This document shows, piece by piece, positions 31,455 to 43,713 of a DNA stretch of 64,000 nucleotides; position 1 is the stretch's first letter; each line of letters opens with the position of its first letter. The notes under the pieces were generated by a model that was not told the DNA's origin, searched no databases, and saw nothing but the letters and a program-made list of their open reading frames with translations. Made by a program: the position numbers and the translations under genes. Origin of the DNA: Zymoseptoria tritici IPO323 (Eukaryota; Ascomycota; Dothideomycetes; Mycosphaerellales; Mycosphaerellaceae); assembly GCF_000219625.1 (NCBI RefSeq), contig NC_018216.1, forward strand, positions 2,232,001-2,296,000. The letters run 5' to 3'.

Positions 31455-33575
31455 TCACTCATGACTGCCAGAATTGCTCCTTCCCATACGCTCAATGCTT
31501 GACAAAATCTTGCTCTTCCCAGCATTGCTCCCAGCCCGCGCCAACCCCGACGGAATCGACCTGCCAATCCTACTCTCCGGCGGCGCCATACCACCCGGCG
31601 CACGCAGTCCACTCGGTCGGCTGATGCTCTTCCTGAAGTCCTCGACCACACTCATCGCTCCCTGAGTTGGACCCTGCTCGGATTGCAAGAGCAGCATCTC
31701 ATCCACTGCAGCGACGAGATCGCCCTTTTCGATGCGTTCTTGTTCCAGATCGTGCATGAGCTGATCTTGCTGCTGGCGGGATGCTTGCATTTCACTGTCC
31801 AGGCGTGCGAGATGAGCGCGCTGCTCTTCGATCTGGGCTTTGAGTTCTGCTTCCACTTCGGCATTTCCTCCCGAGCGGTGTGCGTGGGAAAGGTCGCCAG
31901 TAAAGGTGGCATCCTTAGAGGCCAACAACTCATCGTGTGCCTTTTCGAGTTCTTGTAGGCGAGCTTCCAGAGCGCCACATTTCTGCGCATTCCGCGCTTC
32001 GTAGCTCTTCTTCAACGTGGCAACCTTTCGCTCATGCTTCTCCTTGTATACTGAGTGCAGCTCGCGACTCACAGCCTCAATCTTGCTGTCAATCTGCGCA
32101 GCAACCAGACGTTGCACTTGCTCTTCCGTCGCACTTCCCTCCTCACATCCTTCGCCCGCAGTAGCTCTCGCAGCCAACGCATCCGCAAAGCGCTCCTCAG
32201 CTTTCACAGCTCTACCCTCAGCATCCTCAAGCTTCCTCTCCTGATCTTCAATCTTCCTGTGCAACTCCTCCTTCTCAGCCTCGCTGTTGTAGATCTCCTC
32301 CTTGACACTCTTCAGCACATTCTCAACCTCTTGTCCACGCTTCTCCCAACCGGCCTTCTCTTGCTCGGCATACTCGCGTCGACTCTTCTCCTCCCTCAGC
32401 GACTCTTGTGCTTCGCCGACTCTTCGCTCGGCATCTCCAACCGCGCGCTTCAAACTCTCTACCTCAGCCTCACGGCCGGATAGTGTGGCTTTCAATGAGG
32501 AGATCTGCGAAAGATATGAGGACTTCAACGACTCCAGCTCGCGGACTGTGATGGTGGGAATCGATCGTGGCGTGGGAGCGGGCGGGAGCTCAAAGTCGAG
32601 GAGGTTAAGGATATTGTTCGGCTTGCCGGGTGTCGCGTAACTCTGGCGCGCGGTGCCCTTGTTCGGCGATCGCTGGCTGTTCATGTATTGCAGGAGGTTC
32701 GGCTCGGTGCTTGATTTCACTGGCGAGTGCTGGCGGTACGTGTTGACTCCCTCCATCTGCTGAGTGAAGTCGATCAGAAAGCTGGTCGTACCATCATTGT
32801 TCATCTGACTGCCGTGCCCGGGAGTCTTCATTCGTCGCGGAGTTGGAGACGGCGATCGAGAAGGAGATGGCCGTTTCCGGCTCGACTCGTGTCCAGGCGT
32901 GCGCAATGTCTTGGTTGCACTCTGTCCGATTTTGGCAAATACAGTCATGTCGGGGACCTCAGAGAATGCACTGAAGCAGGTGTCGTCCACAGTGGACTGA
33001 TCCTGAGGCGGCATCTGGGAAGCACGGAAATCGAGACCTTGTTGGAAGTTCTTAGGAGTCTGAGCGTCGTGCGAGTCGGTTCTGGCATGTGTTGCTCGTG
33101 GTGTATTGGCAGCAGATCGTGTAGGCTTCAGGGGGCTCCTCTTGGGAGTCCTGCGGGTTGATGGAGGCGGCGGCATGAGATCTGAGTCCTGACTACCTCG
33201 TCTCTGTTCGATGGTTCGAGGTGACTCTATCGGTGTCGTTCTCACTCCCTGTGGTGTCGCCTTTGTCTCTGGTGTTGCTGGTGCAGTCTTCAGCGGCGTG
33301 GCTTTGTGTGGAGTTGTATGAGCCGTCTCTTGCATGTTCTCCTTGTCTTCCATGAAGATGTCCGCTGCGATGTCAGACGCCTTCCCCGCTGATGTCGACG
33401 AGATATCCACTGTGTTCTCCTCCATGATGTTCTCTTCACTTGGCGGCGCAACCCAATGTTTGCTTGCCATTCTGCTCTGCTCGATTTCGGATACGAAGGG
33501 TGAGCTGGGCGGGCCGTCAATGTCGAGCATGCTGGGCTCGTAATGTGTCTCGAGCTGTATCGAAGGCGACTCCAT
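31455..33575 (-). CDS. coiled-coil protein, possibly spindle-pole/TACC-like
   Basis: A single exon of 706 residues. Residues 1-330 are disordered, with repeated TP and SP sites (TTPHKATPLKTAP, TPRRMKTPGHG) that suggest Cdk phosphorylation, plus the short motifs DTCFSAFSEVPDMTVFAKIG and TTSFLIDFTQQMEGVN. Residues 340-640 form a long coiled coil from VRELESLKSSYLSQISSLK onward. The tail is basic and Ser/Gly-rich. Layout resembles fungal spindle-pole or TACC/Alp7-type microtubule proteins, but I cannot confirm a specific family by eye. A generic coiled-coil scaffold remains possible. Confidence 0.6.
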   Translation of the reverse strand: MESPSIQLETHYEPSMLDIDGPPSSPFVSEIEQSRMASKHWVAPPSEENIMEENTVDISSTSAGKASDIAADIFMEDKENMQETAHTTPHKATPLKTAPATPETKATPQGVRTTPIESPRTIEQRRGSQDSDLMPPPPSTRRTPKRSPLKPTRSAANTPRATHARTDSHDAQTPKNFQQGLDFRASQMPPQDQSTVDDTCFSAFSEVPDMTVFAKIGQSATKTLRTPGHESSRKRPSPSRSPSPTPRRMKTPGHGSQMNNDGTTSFLIDFTQQMEGVNTYRQHSPVKSSTEPNLLQYMNSQRSPNKGTARQSYATPGKPNNILNLLDFELPPAPTPRSIPTITVRELESLKSSYLSQISSLKATLSGREAEVESLKRAVGDAERRVGEAQESLREEKSRREYAEQEKAGWEKRGQEVENVLKSVKEEIYNSEAEKEELHRKIEDQERKLEDAEGRAVKAEERFADALAARATAGEGCEEGSATEEQVQRLVAAQIDSKIEAVSRELHSVYKEKHERKVATLKKSYEARNAQKCGALEARLQELEKAHDELLASKDATFTGDLSHAHRSGGNAEVEAELKAQIEEQRAHLARLDSEMQASRQQQDQLMHDLEQERIEKGDLVAAVDEMLLLQSEQGPTQGAMSVVEDFRKSISRPSGLRAPGGMAPPESRIGRSIPSGLARAGSNAGKSKILSSIERMGRSNSGSHE

Positions 33576-33975
33576 GATGTGTTATTATTAGCCTGCGATA
33601 TCGCGTGTCTCTCCGGCGTTCAGACGTTGGTGGTTCGCGTGGGAGCTTCCATTTGGAACGAAACGGCTTTTGCTTTTGCTCAAAACACCAAAATAGCCTT
33701 TTGGGTTGTCCGGCCAATGATCATGCCAAGCAAGCCAATACTTTCGTCAAACCGCATGACTGAGAACGTGAGGTGGTGTTCCATTCTCAGTCTTGTGAAA
33801 GATGCCGATACAATGTGCATCTCTCGTGTTCGTTGCAGACTTGGTCGGTCGTGCACTCGACTGAAAAGGCTACGTGCAGGACAATCACATACTGCGGGAG
33901 GCGAAAGACTCGAGTCTTCGATGCGGGATGCTCAAGTCTGATGCCATGTGCTTCATCATGACTATCTGCTGTAGG
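33576..33975. other. intergenic, 400 bp
   Basis: Upstream region of the coiled-coil gene and 3' flank of the S28 peptidase gene. No gene or RNA recognised. Confidence 0.3.
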
Positions 33976-35884
33976 CTACTCTTCCTGCTTCCTCCCCGGC
34001 CACTCTCCAACCCACTTCACAATCTGCGCCACAGCCGCATCAATCGTCGCCTTGACTTTCTCAGTCCCTGGCCCGACTCCGTTCGCAGTATATCCATCTG
34101 TGACATGATGGCCCCCCGGCGTAATCAACACGGTCACATTCTCCGAAGTCTGCATAGGCCCACCCGGTCTGAAGTCCGAAGATACGCCCGATGAAGTCCA
34201 AGGATCGAACTCGCCGTTGACGAACAGCACACGGTTGAGGTTTTGCGGGTTCCAGCCGCCGGTGAAAGCGTTGAAGTCGTCGACGGTCCGGTTGGTTGGG
34301 TTGTACGACGACTTGCCGTCGGGTCCAGGAGGGAAGTACTGTCCGCATATCCGGTCATTGTATTCAGCCGTAAGAAGGCGCGAGACAAGAGATGGTATAC
34401 CCTCCGGGGCTCCAGTCTGCCACCAAGCGAGGGGTGAGGAGCAGAGTAACCACGTATATTGTCGACTACCATCCAACGAGAGATCTGTATATGTTATACT
34501 GCGACCATCATGGCTCCCGAAGCAGTCGAGATCCGTGTCGTCAGCGGTGCAGCCGTAGAATCCGCGGAAGAAGGTGTAACCGGCCTCTTTCCACCATCTG
34601 GCGTACCCTTCCAAGGCTGCTTCGACGCCGACGCCATCGCCCTCCGGTCCGGTGTAAGTGTGCGTGATGTTGACGTTTTCGATGTAGTCGCACCAGGTGA
34701 CGAAAAGATGGTTGTCCTTTATGTCGCCTAGCTGCCACATTCCAGGGGCCCTTCCGATAGTAGCCATTAGATCGTCGTTTTGAAGGACTTCCAGACCGAA
34801 TTTTGCTTTGAGGTTGGTAACGTTCTGCTCGGATCCGTGTAAGAAAACATCGTCCATATAGTCGATCACGCTGGAGACATCTTTGCTGCAGTTCTTCGGC
34901 ATGCCTGCTTGGATACGGACGAAGTATTGCCAGTAAGGGTCGATGGCCTGCATCAGGGCGCTACTTGCATAGTAGGCCCAGAAAGTGCCCGAATGAACGT
35001 TTGCAACCCAAGCGGTAATACCGGCAGCGTACGATCCACCGAAAAGAATCCAGGGCGCATCTTTAGCGGTTGCGCCGTTCGGTGCAAAGGGAAGCTCGAC
35101 GTTGTTGGCAAAGTAGACGACATCTTGCATCGCGTTCTCGACCGTGAGATATTTCAAATTCTCGACCGTCAGCTTTTCGAATGGACTGGAGTTACCCCTG
35201 GAGGAGTAGAAGGATAGAGTCAGTTATGCGCATCCAAGGAGGTAGGGATATAATTGCGAGGCGCTGGCAGTCCATGAGACCTTTGCGGACTGCGGCATCC
35301 ATCGTCGCCTCGAAGGCAGCAGGCGCTTCTTCGTGTCCGGTTGTGGAAATCGTGACTTACCAGTACTAAGGTCGAGAAGCACGAAAGTCAGCTGTGGCCC
35401 ACGAGATTACCCTGCGTACCGATGCAAACCGACCACTCCCGGATACTCACCCGATGCTCCAAAACGATTGCAGCTCCACCGACCTCTTGAGCTATGCGGC
35501 CCATCGTGGTAGTATTGTAGACGAAAGGAGCGTAATCCGATCCGTTGTCATGGGTAGGTGACCACAGTACGATTGGAGATCCTTCTCCTTTGTACCAGTA
35601 ATAATTGTACCTTCGATAACTCAGGTCAGCACGCATTTCAGCCGTCTGCGTCGAGTGAACCACGCTGTGCCTGCTGCAATAATGGCCACGCACCAGTAGA
35701 ACTGCTGGAAGGTGCCTAGATCAGGATTGCTGTGGTCAATGAGCTGCGTGAAGCTGCCGTTGTGAATAGTCCACGGATGCTCCACTTCCGGAGCTGGAAT
35801 CGAGGCTCGTCTTCCAATGGCCCTTCCGAAGGCAAACGCCTCTGTCGCGCAAAAGGCGAGTAGGACTGTGGAAATGGCCCACAT
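33976..35884 (-). CDS. secreted serine peptidase, family S28 (prolyl carboxypeptidase type)
   Basis: Four exons, 35884-35694, 35610-35451, a 5-nt microexon 35365-35361, and 35197-33976, encode 525 residues. The microexon joins to give EHRYWGNSSPF, a block diagnostic of S28, so it is well supported. A signal peptide (MWAISTVLLAFCATEAFAF) is followed by SFTQLIDHSNPDLGTFQQ and SPIVLWSPTHDNG. The nucleophile motif is GGSYAAGITAW. The catalytic Asp lies in VNGEFDPWTSSG and the His in TPGGHHVTD. The family cleaves after proline, here probably outside the cell at acid pH. Several N-glycosylation sites are visible. Confidence 0.87.
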
Positions 35885-36203
35885 CTTTGGGAAAGGTATC
35901 AGAAGTGTCGATGTTCCGCCAGAGAGATAGCCGGAGATGACAGGAGAAGGAGTACGACGCGCACGAAGTGCTATGAAGGCATCAGATAATCGAAATGAGA
36001 TGGCCAATGACCAGGGTTGCTCCTTGTCAGAGGGGAACCACAGAAGGCCAGAATCCACGAGATGCCTGTCACGGATCGTGAGCTTCAGGGTCCAATGTGC
36101 AGAAGACCGGGATAGAATGCCAATGTCAGCACATCCTCGTGTTGAGTTGGACTCTGCAGCTGGCCCGATGGTCTGTGTCGCAAAATTGATTCATTGAACG
36201 ACT

Positions 36204-37282
36204 CTATCGTGTCGGGATGAAGTCGTCTGAATCTTGTTTCTGCTGCGCAAAGTCCTGCCGAAAGACTGCAATACCTGCGACGATGCCAGCGGCTAAGAAA
36301 CAGACAGACACAGAGCTCCAGATCAGGCCCCAGCAGCGAGATGATCCTCCGTATCGCTTCGCGAAGACGCTGGCGTCAGAGGAATTTATTTTATGAATGA
36401 TCAAATCATCCGCTATGTCCCACACGCTGTAAAGACTGCTCATGACTCCGATGAATAGCACAACGAAGCGCAGGCCCAATCCTGAATTCACGAACCACTG
36501 CAGATCGAAGTGTATAAGTCAGCCATGGTCGAGACAATGGGAATCCGATGCAGAGTAAGACCTGCTGCCGTGTTCGCGGAACGGAACAGTCTCGGATTAC
36601 CGCAGACCTTATACACTTCAAAACTTACCATTCCAACCAGAAGTCCAGTCGCGAGGATGATCGTTACGATCGTAAGCCAGTCTTTGCGAGCCCACCAGAG
36701 TGTCAACAAGAAGCAGACGCCGAGCACAATCGATGCCACTTTCGAGGCGACGATGTTGAATCCGCAGAAGACCAGGAGGCCTCCGATCAGGGACGATCCA
36801 AGATATCCTGCCGGCAGCTGTGGTACTGGTCAGATCTACGATTGTTACTTCGTGGCAGGTTTGAGCCGCCCAGATGGTCCGGTCGAATGGCTGTACGTAC
36901 TGTGAAGAATTGCTTGCCTCCACGCATGTGGGTCACGCCACCCTCGTTTGGATTCAATTCGATTGACTCTACTTTACCGCCGGTCAGAACGGCAGCCATG
37001 GCGTGCCCAAACTCGTGGAACGCGATGGTAAGCATCTGTGGCAAGGTCAGCTTGAACTAATCACATTGTTCGGGCGGTCCAACGCCTCGTTCGTACCTTG
37101 AAGGGCCATAGAACATTCTTGACGTAGGGAATGTTCCAAAGTAGAGCAATGACGACGACGTATACTCCGATGACTCCAACCGTGATCGCTTGTGTCCGAT
37201 TCACTGTCAGGTCCCGCCGTTCGAAATGGTGAAAGGCTGGAGACACATATTCTGCAAAGTCGACCTCAGGCGCCGGAGCCAT
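36204..37282 (-). CDS. M50-type membrane metallopeptidase (HEFGH zinc motif)
   Basis: Four exons, 37282-37097, 37035-36901, 36817-36629 and 36497-36204, all phase 0, encode 267 residues. A first membrane segment (AITVGVIGVYVVVIALLW) precedes FHEFGHAMAAVLTGGKVESI, the HExxH zinc motif of M50 proteases within a membrane helix. Hydrophobic segments continue (LGSSLIGGLLVFCGFNIVAS, SIVLGVCFLLTLWW, TIILATGLLVGMVSF, LGLRFVVLFIGVM, SVSVCFLAAGIVAGIAVF). Fungal proteins of this compact type are annotated as M50B-like and are mostly uncharacterised. Substrate and membrane are unknown. Confidence 0.8.
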
Positions 37283-39770
37283 GGCTGTCGTTGTCGGAGA
37301 TGTCGGCGGAGATACTGCTCGCTACGCTGTTGGGAAACTTCCAGGTTGTCCGAGATCTTTTTCGAAATAAGTATGCTTGGTATTGTGATGCCGTCGTTGA
37401 TGTTGTTGCTTGAAGGAAAAGATTGAAAGTCCACAAAGATCGTCCTTATCTTCAACGTCACGTTTGTTTGAATATCGGCATATTAAACGGACTGCACTGT
37501 GAGCCTTTCAACGAGGGATGCTGTCTCATGTGTTGTTTTGTGTTGGACATAGCCCCCAAGAATAGATCTGTGGACGTCCGCGTGGACCCTGACCGCCATG
37601 AATCGAAGCTTGGCGGGCGGTCCCATCTTCCCATCTTCCTTCTCCAACCTCATCTCACCTTTGACATCACCCTCTCTCCTTCCAACATTATCGCAACAAC
37701 GGCGCCATTGATATAACTCCATCTCAATACCTATGATGGTCCAAAACAGGGAGTTCGCAGCCGCGTAGCCTCGAGGTACCGCCTCTCACCCGCCGATGTC
37801 TGCTGGACGACTGTGTGCTTCTTATATTGGACGCAGAGACCAATATTGCGTGGAATGATCAATGGGCCGCCTTTCTAGCCTCCGAAGCTTGCCGAGTTCG
37901 ATGCGGAAGAACGATACCGAATCCCTCCTCGAGTTCGCCGATTTTCAATCATGACTCCGGTCACCTTGAGATTGTGGATCTCTCGAACCATGACCGTGTC
38001 ACCTTGTCATCGGCTGACGGGAGTGATCTGAGATGGGAATGCTGTGGTCTGGTCCTCTTGTGTGGTCGATCGTCCGGAGTGTTCTCGTCGTATGCAACGA
38101 CTCAACTACGAATCGATTCTTCTCTGGCTAAAGTCCGAGGGCAAGTGTCGGTTTGCCGCATCCAATTTGCGGAAAAGGTTAGTTGGACGTGAGCCTCTTC
38201 CACCGTCAATGAAGAGCTCCGATCGCCCTCCTAGACACTTGGACGTACAACACCGTGCTGAGGAGCCCGAACTTGACTACGGAGCACGCAAGCGCTAGGA
38301 CCGTCAGCTAACGAATCAAACGCTCAGCTGCCACCCGACACTGCGTGCATAGTCTGATATGCCGCAGGCGCCTGGGTCCTTACACTTGCATTAGACCATG
38401 GCTCGGCATGCTTCGAGCGACAAACTGGCCTGGTACTGCCTTTCGGCCCCATAGCCCCCCATTGGCTCCAGTGAATTCACCCATCAGGGTATACGCCTGG
38501 ATCTCGACCGGCCCGGATGGAGCGACGGCCTAGGGATCGCGTTACCAATCGAAGCCCCAATCCGAAGCCTGTTCGAGCACGACACTACCGCCGGGGTCCC
38601 CGAACAACCTGGCACCAAGGCCAACTAGTGTCCAACCACCGAGAAGTATCGCGACGGCGGATCGATGGTCTTCAGGCTCAGCTGTTCACTTCGCGCGATG
38701 TAACAAGTACCTGGCAAGCCACGTATGCTTCCCCCATCTCGGTACTCATTGCCGAAGGCTACAAGTCGATGCGCCTTGAGACGACACGAGACGGGCTCAG
38801 CAGACAATAATGTTGCTGGGAGTATGCTTGATCTGCAAAGTGTTCCTGAATCCCGTGGCTTTTGTTCGTGTGCTATGTGAATGGGAGCATGCGATGATTG
38901 GCCCAGCAACGCTTCGAAGCTGTCGAAGCTCGCAAGAAGGCTCTCGCCGACAAGTGTCGTGTACGGGTCTAGACTCACTCGTGACTAGGATGCTGTAATC
39001 TCTTCATGTCCATGACCTTCAGGTACCGCCTCGGAGTACCGTTATTCCGGCCTTGTCAGTGAACCCGCAGTCCGGCCGACACAAGCGAGATGTGTTGAGG
39101 AAGTGGGATCGAAGTGGTTATTATTAGATGACAGATTTCCGTCCTCGGAGTCGACCTGCAGCTGGTCAAGTGTTCAAAGAAGACAGAGACATGGTACTGA
39201 AGGTAGATCAGGAACTTTTCCGCGCATATTTTATCGATTATGGCGTCAGAGCGCTGATCGCTCTCCACCCTTGCGATAGATGCCGTGAAGCACTGCATCA
39301 ACCATCAATGCATCATGTCTATCTTTCGCTCGATTCGAGTCCACTATCATAGACTACAATGGTTTAGTTGCAGACTGACTGCACAGCCTTGTCGAAGAGA
39401 TGACTTTTGTTTTTCTGCATCCGTCTTGCGTGAGAAACTTTGACCAAACCTTGACATCTTCACTTGGTTTGCTTTGACGGGCCGAAGTGGGCCCATCGCG
39501 ATCGCGTCCATGCGCCAGTACCATGACTCGCTTCGCACAGGGCTGCGAGCGAAGGCGCGAAGTACAACTGGTGCGGTCGCTCGCACCGTTCCATGCGGGC
39601 GTCGGCAGTGCTGAGTGAGGAAAACATTAACGCTCTCATGCTTTACGCCGACCCCAAGATCGAGAGCCCTATCTGTCATTCTCTCATGCAGGCCCACATC
39701 TGCCGAGACGCCTTTTGAACCTCAATGCTGATGTGCATTGCTCTTGAATGCAGAGGACAGTCTTCGCAAA
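37283..39770. other. 2.5-kb gene-free stretch
   Basis: The longest stretch without a supported gene. Frames are short, overlap on both strands and show no motif or splice pattern. The 11-mer AGGTACCGCCT occurs at 37774 and again at 39021 without further similarity. The last few hundred bases hold the transcription factor promoter. Confidence 0.3.
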
Positions 39771-42464
39771 ATGCCCGAGGCGACGATCAATTACGACTCC
39801 CAGGCGATGGAAAGTGAGACGGGTGCCAGCAGCAACAAGCGACAAAAGTCACGACATCGTGCGTCGATCGCCTGTGCAACGTGCCGCGAACGTCGAATAC
39901 GTGTAGGTTTGACGAGATTCGCAATTCGGTGGACACTGACTGGTCCAAACAGTGCGAAGTGCCTCCAGGCGAGCGAGAATGCAAGCAATGCAAGCGGTCG
40001 GGAGCCCAATGCGTCATCAAAAACGACGACGAACGGAGACGACCGATTTCAAGAGCGTACATGACTACACTTACCGAGCGAGTCGCATTGTTGGAAACCT
40101 TGTTGAAGGAGAACGGGATCGAACCGCCTCCAGTGACATATCCACCGAAGACAACTCGTGGCAGCTTGTTTACCGATGGAGACGAGTCTCCCGCTCGACC
40201 TGCTGTGCCACCCTTCGCCTCTGCGTCGACTGCAGCCAAGCATGAGCCCACTTCTGCAGGAGGTACAAGTCCGGAAAACGAAAGCGTTGACGAATTGGGA
40301 TCTTCCAACGCAGACGTTCAGCGAGATCGACACGACCACGATGGCGGATCCAACCTTGACGAAAAGAAGACTGGACTTGTCAGCCGCCTACTGTCGACCA
40401 GAGGCCATCTATCCTTCGACCAGCTGTCGGGACGCTTACGATGGTATGGAGGCACTGCCAACTGTCACATCTATTCAGAATTGGATGTTCCCGCTACGGC
40501 GCCCTGCACCCAGCATCCCGAGCAAGCCAAACGAGCTGAGAGATGTATACGGACGCTGTCATCGGAGACGCATGACTATTTGATGGAGCTCTTCTGGCAG
40601 CATTACAACGGTGTTCTCCATGTCGTTCACCAGGAGGCATTCAACGAAGATCGAGAGCATGGAAGGACACAGTTCTACTCCGGGTTCCTGCATGTCTGCA
40701 TCCTTGCTGTAAGTGCTACTGCCAATGCCGAACGACGATTTACCAGAGCTGACGTATCTCAAGATGGGCTATCGACACGCTGATAAGTCAAGACCGGATA
40801 TACAACGACTCGCTCTACCTGAGCGAGAGAGCACACTCCACCGCGAGGCCAAGTACATGCTGGACTTGGAATTGGAATGTCCGGGGGGTATCCCATCAGT
40901 CGCAGCGCTTCTCATTCTCGGTGATTCCGAAGTAGGCGTCGGCCGAGATAACCCTGGATGGATGTACGCTGGAATGGCGATGAGACTCTGCTTCGATATC
41001 GGTCTCCATCTGGACAGTAGTCGAGCCGGCTTGTCCCAACGCGAGATCGACATCAGGCGGATGACTCTGTGGGCATGCGTCGTTTACGATCGATACTGGT
41101 CGCTCTTCCTCGGACGACCGCTCACGATGAAGAGTGTCGACTTGGAAATCTACTCACTGGCGGACGAATTCGAGCGGCTCGGAACGTGCATGCCTGCGGG
41201 CAGGGAGAAGAGCTTGAACACACGCATCTACGAGGCACTGATCGACTTGATGGAAATTGGAGGCAAGATCGCCGAGCTGGCAGACTTTCGGCGGAATACA
41301 CCAACAGTCAGCGCTCCTGATCAATCAGCCTACCTTCGCATGGCCGAAATCGACCGTGATCTCAAAAACTGGACGTCCCGACTGCCACAAGATCTGCGCT
41401 ACAACGAAGAGAATCGCAAGAATGCGCCCTTCTCTTTCTATCTGTTGCATCAGCAGTACCATGCAGTACTCATCCTCCTCCACCGCCCTTTCGCACGATA
41501 CGATGACACGGACTGCTCCACGTCTGCAGAGGTCACTGCACTGGACAATCACTTCTCTCGCGCTAGTCGCGCAATTTGCACGAAATCTGCAATCGCTATG
41601 GCCCGACTTTTCTGGCAGCATCGCCAAAAGTTCGATGGCAAAGTCATCTTCAGCATCGGCATGCAGCACGCCGGAGCAGCTGCGACGGCTCTGATCGCGG
41701 CATTGGCATACATGCCGGATATTGCAGATCGCAACAACAACATGCAGTATCTGGAGGTATTACACTCGGCCCTACAAGACATGGCGCATCCCTTCCAACC
41801 TGCTGAGAGGATGGCTGCTGTCTTGAATGCCGTCATGATTGAGCTTCGCGGAGGTCCCATCAGTCCCTCGAACTCGACCAATCCTGCTCGACGCAGCAGT
41901 ACAACACTGGAGCCCGAAGGAGGCGTCGCAAAGCGAAGACAAACCAACAAAATCTCCAAGAAAGCCTCATCATCCTCCCTGCAGTCCTCCCTCTCCAAGA
42001 AGGACTCCTCTTCCTCCATCCAGGCGCCGACTTCCGCTCCGCGAGAGAATCACATCAGTGACGTGAGCCTCGAGAACGCCATGCTCGGGCAACAAACTCA
42101 AGCTCCACTCCAAGTATCAACAGGAGAGTACGGAATGCTACCGCCGGGGAGCGAACTGTCATCATGGCCGGCCATGCCGCTTGAGAATGTTCAGTATCAA
42201 CACATGCTGACGCCGTCGCCGTCGAACGCTCAGTTTGCGTGGAATGATCCACACTTGAGCAGTCAAGATTTCTCTCATCAGCTTTCCCAAGCTCCCGCTC
42301 TCAATGGCGGTCTGGCTCCCCTGCCGAATGACCAATCTCAGTTCCTTTACTTGCCCACGGAGGAGGATTGGAATCGTTGGCAGTCGCTACCCAGCAATGG
42401 TGGAGGTAGTTCAAATGGAGCGCCCGGACAGTATCCAGCGAATGGATTTGGTGGCACAAATTAA
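39771..42464 (+). CDS. Zn2Cys6 fungal transcription factor with Fungal_trans domain
   Basis: Three exons, 39771-39902, 39953-40708 and 40764-42464, encode 862 residues. The first intron splits the zinc cluster; joined it reads ACATCRERRIRC...CKQCKRSGAQC, giving the six-cysteine binuclear cluster. A short helix with YMTTLTERVALLETLLKEN follows, the usual dimerisation coil. The regulatory domain shows ADKSRPDIQRLALPERESTL and GWMYAGMAMRLCFDIGLHLD with later RMTLWACVVYDRYWSLFLGRP, typical of the Fungal_trans (xylanolytic activator-type) family. The tail is Ser/Lys-rich then Gln/Pro-rich, a probable activation region. Target genes are unknown. Confidence 0.87.
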
Positions 42465-43450
42465 ATGGCAATAATGAAAGCTTCGACACGGATTCGTGAT
42501 ATAGTCGCTGCAACTTGTGCCTGAGGCATTAAATTCTCGGTTGGAACATCTTCCGCCACTCTTCGCGTTTTCCTCCGCTGCATCAATTGAACATCTACCT
42601 GCCTTGCCTGCCCTGCTTTGCTTTGCCGAAGACACGCTGAACTCCACGCATAAAGCATCATGCTGGGAAAATGTCATCATGACAATGTCGTGTAGTATTT
42701 TTTCTACTGAAATCCCAATGGCTCGATGGACCCGACTCTCGCACCGCTGGTTTAGCTTCAAATCTTCCCGCACACAGACCGACGCAAAGACCACGTGAAG
42801 AGCGACGCCGAACCCAAAGATGTTCTCCATCATCCGCTTGCATGAAGACGGCGACGAGACGATAGTCGAAAGTGGCGTGCGATGGAGGTACCCAGAAACT
42901 TCGACCTTCGTCGACATCGGGGAACATAACTTCACCACGATGAAACAGGAATGGACATGATTGGAAGGAGTGGCGCCGAGTGGAACAGAGTGCAATACGT
43001 TGTGGTGTTGTATCGATTGCAAGTCGAAATGATTTGGTTCAGCACTGATAACATCGAAAGTTCCCATCCATCCATCCATGCCCCAATCAAGGCTCAAGGC
43101 GACGTGTTGCGAAGCCGAGCCCATGATTGTTGAAACGCCAATCCCAAGGACCTGCCAGTTTGGCCCAGAAAAACTAAATACAAAGAAACACTCCGCGCTG
43201 GCGATGATCGCGTGCAGCCATGCCTTTCGACAAGTGGATATCGCGTCCGCATTCACGGTCGTCGGTGTGCGACGGCGAGGGAGGGTGATGCCGGTGATCA
43301 GTTTGACTGACGATCACGCGTCGATGGCAACGCGAAAGCTGCTCCGACGAACGAGAAGGACCAAACTGCGATGTCGACGTGTCGCGAAGTCGTGGATGCA
43401 AGCGACGAGGTTGGCGGAGTGCCTCGATTCCGCGAGGAAGATGGAGTCAT
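42465..43450. other. gene-free stretch
   Basis: About 1 kb of 3' flank of the transcription factor and of the small membrane protein. Only short overlapping frames are present. Confidence 0.3.
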
Positions 43451-43713
43451 TTACACCATCTTGGGGAGACGGCGCAGGTATGGTGCCTTGCGTGCGGCGG
43501 CCTTTGCAAGACGGTGGTAGTGGTATGGTCCCTGAGAAGAACGTGTCAGTCAAGTGTCGCGGCGCATGAGGAGTTCATTGCGACAATGCTCACCTGCTTG
43601 TTGTGTTGCACGGGGAGTCTGACGCCGACCCAGAAGGCGGCGAAGGCAGAGCAGGTGCCGAAGAAGGCGGCGCCGTTGTACAGTATCTTGGTGCCGGCTG
43701 GTGTGGAGAACAT
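43451..43713 (-). CDS. small single-span membrane protein, perhaps mitochondrial
   Basis: Two exons, 43713-43594 and 43531-43451, phase 0, encode only 66 residues. The first exon gives MFSTPAGTKILYNGAAFFG, then one hydrophobic segment (about residues 12-32) ending VGVRLP. The second exon is short and basic (YHYHRLAKAAARKAPYLRRL). Donor GTGAGC and acceptor TCTCAG are good. Size and layout resemble supernumerary subunits of respiratory complexes or small mitochondrial membrane proteins, but I cannot name the family. The clean phase and composition argue for a real gene. Confidence 0.5.

Noticed and set aside
37774..39031. 11-mer AGGTACCGCCT present twice as a possible repeat or element end
   Set aside because: No similarity extends beyond the 11 bases and no target duplication or coding sequence is present.
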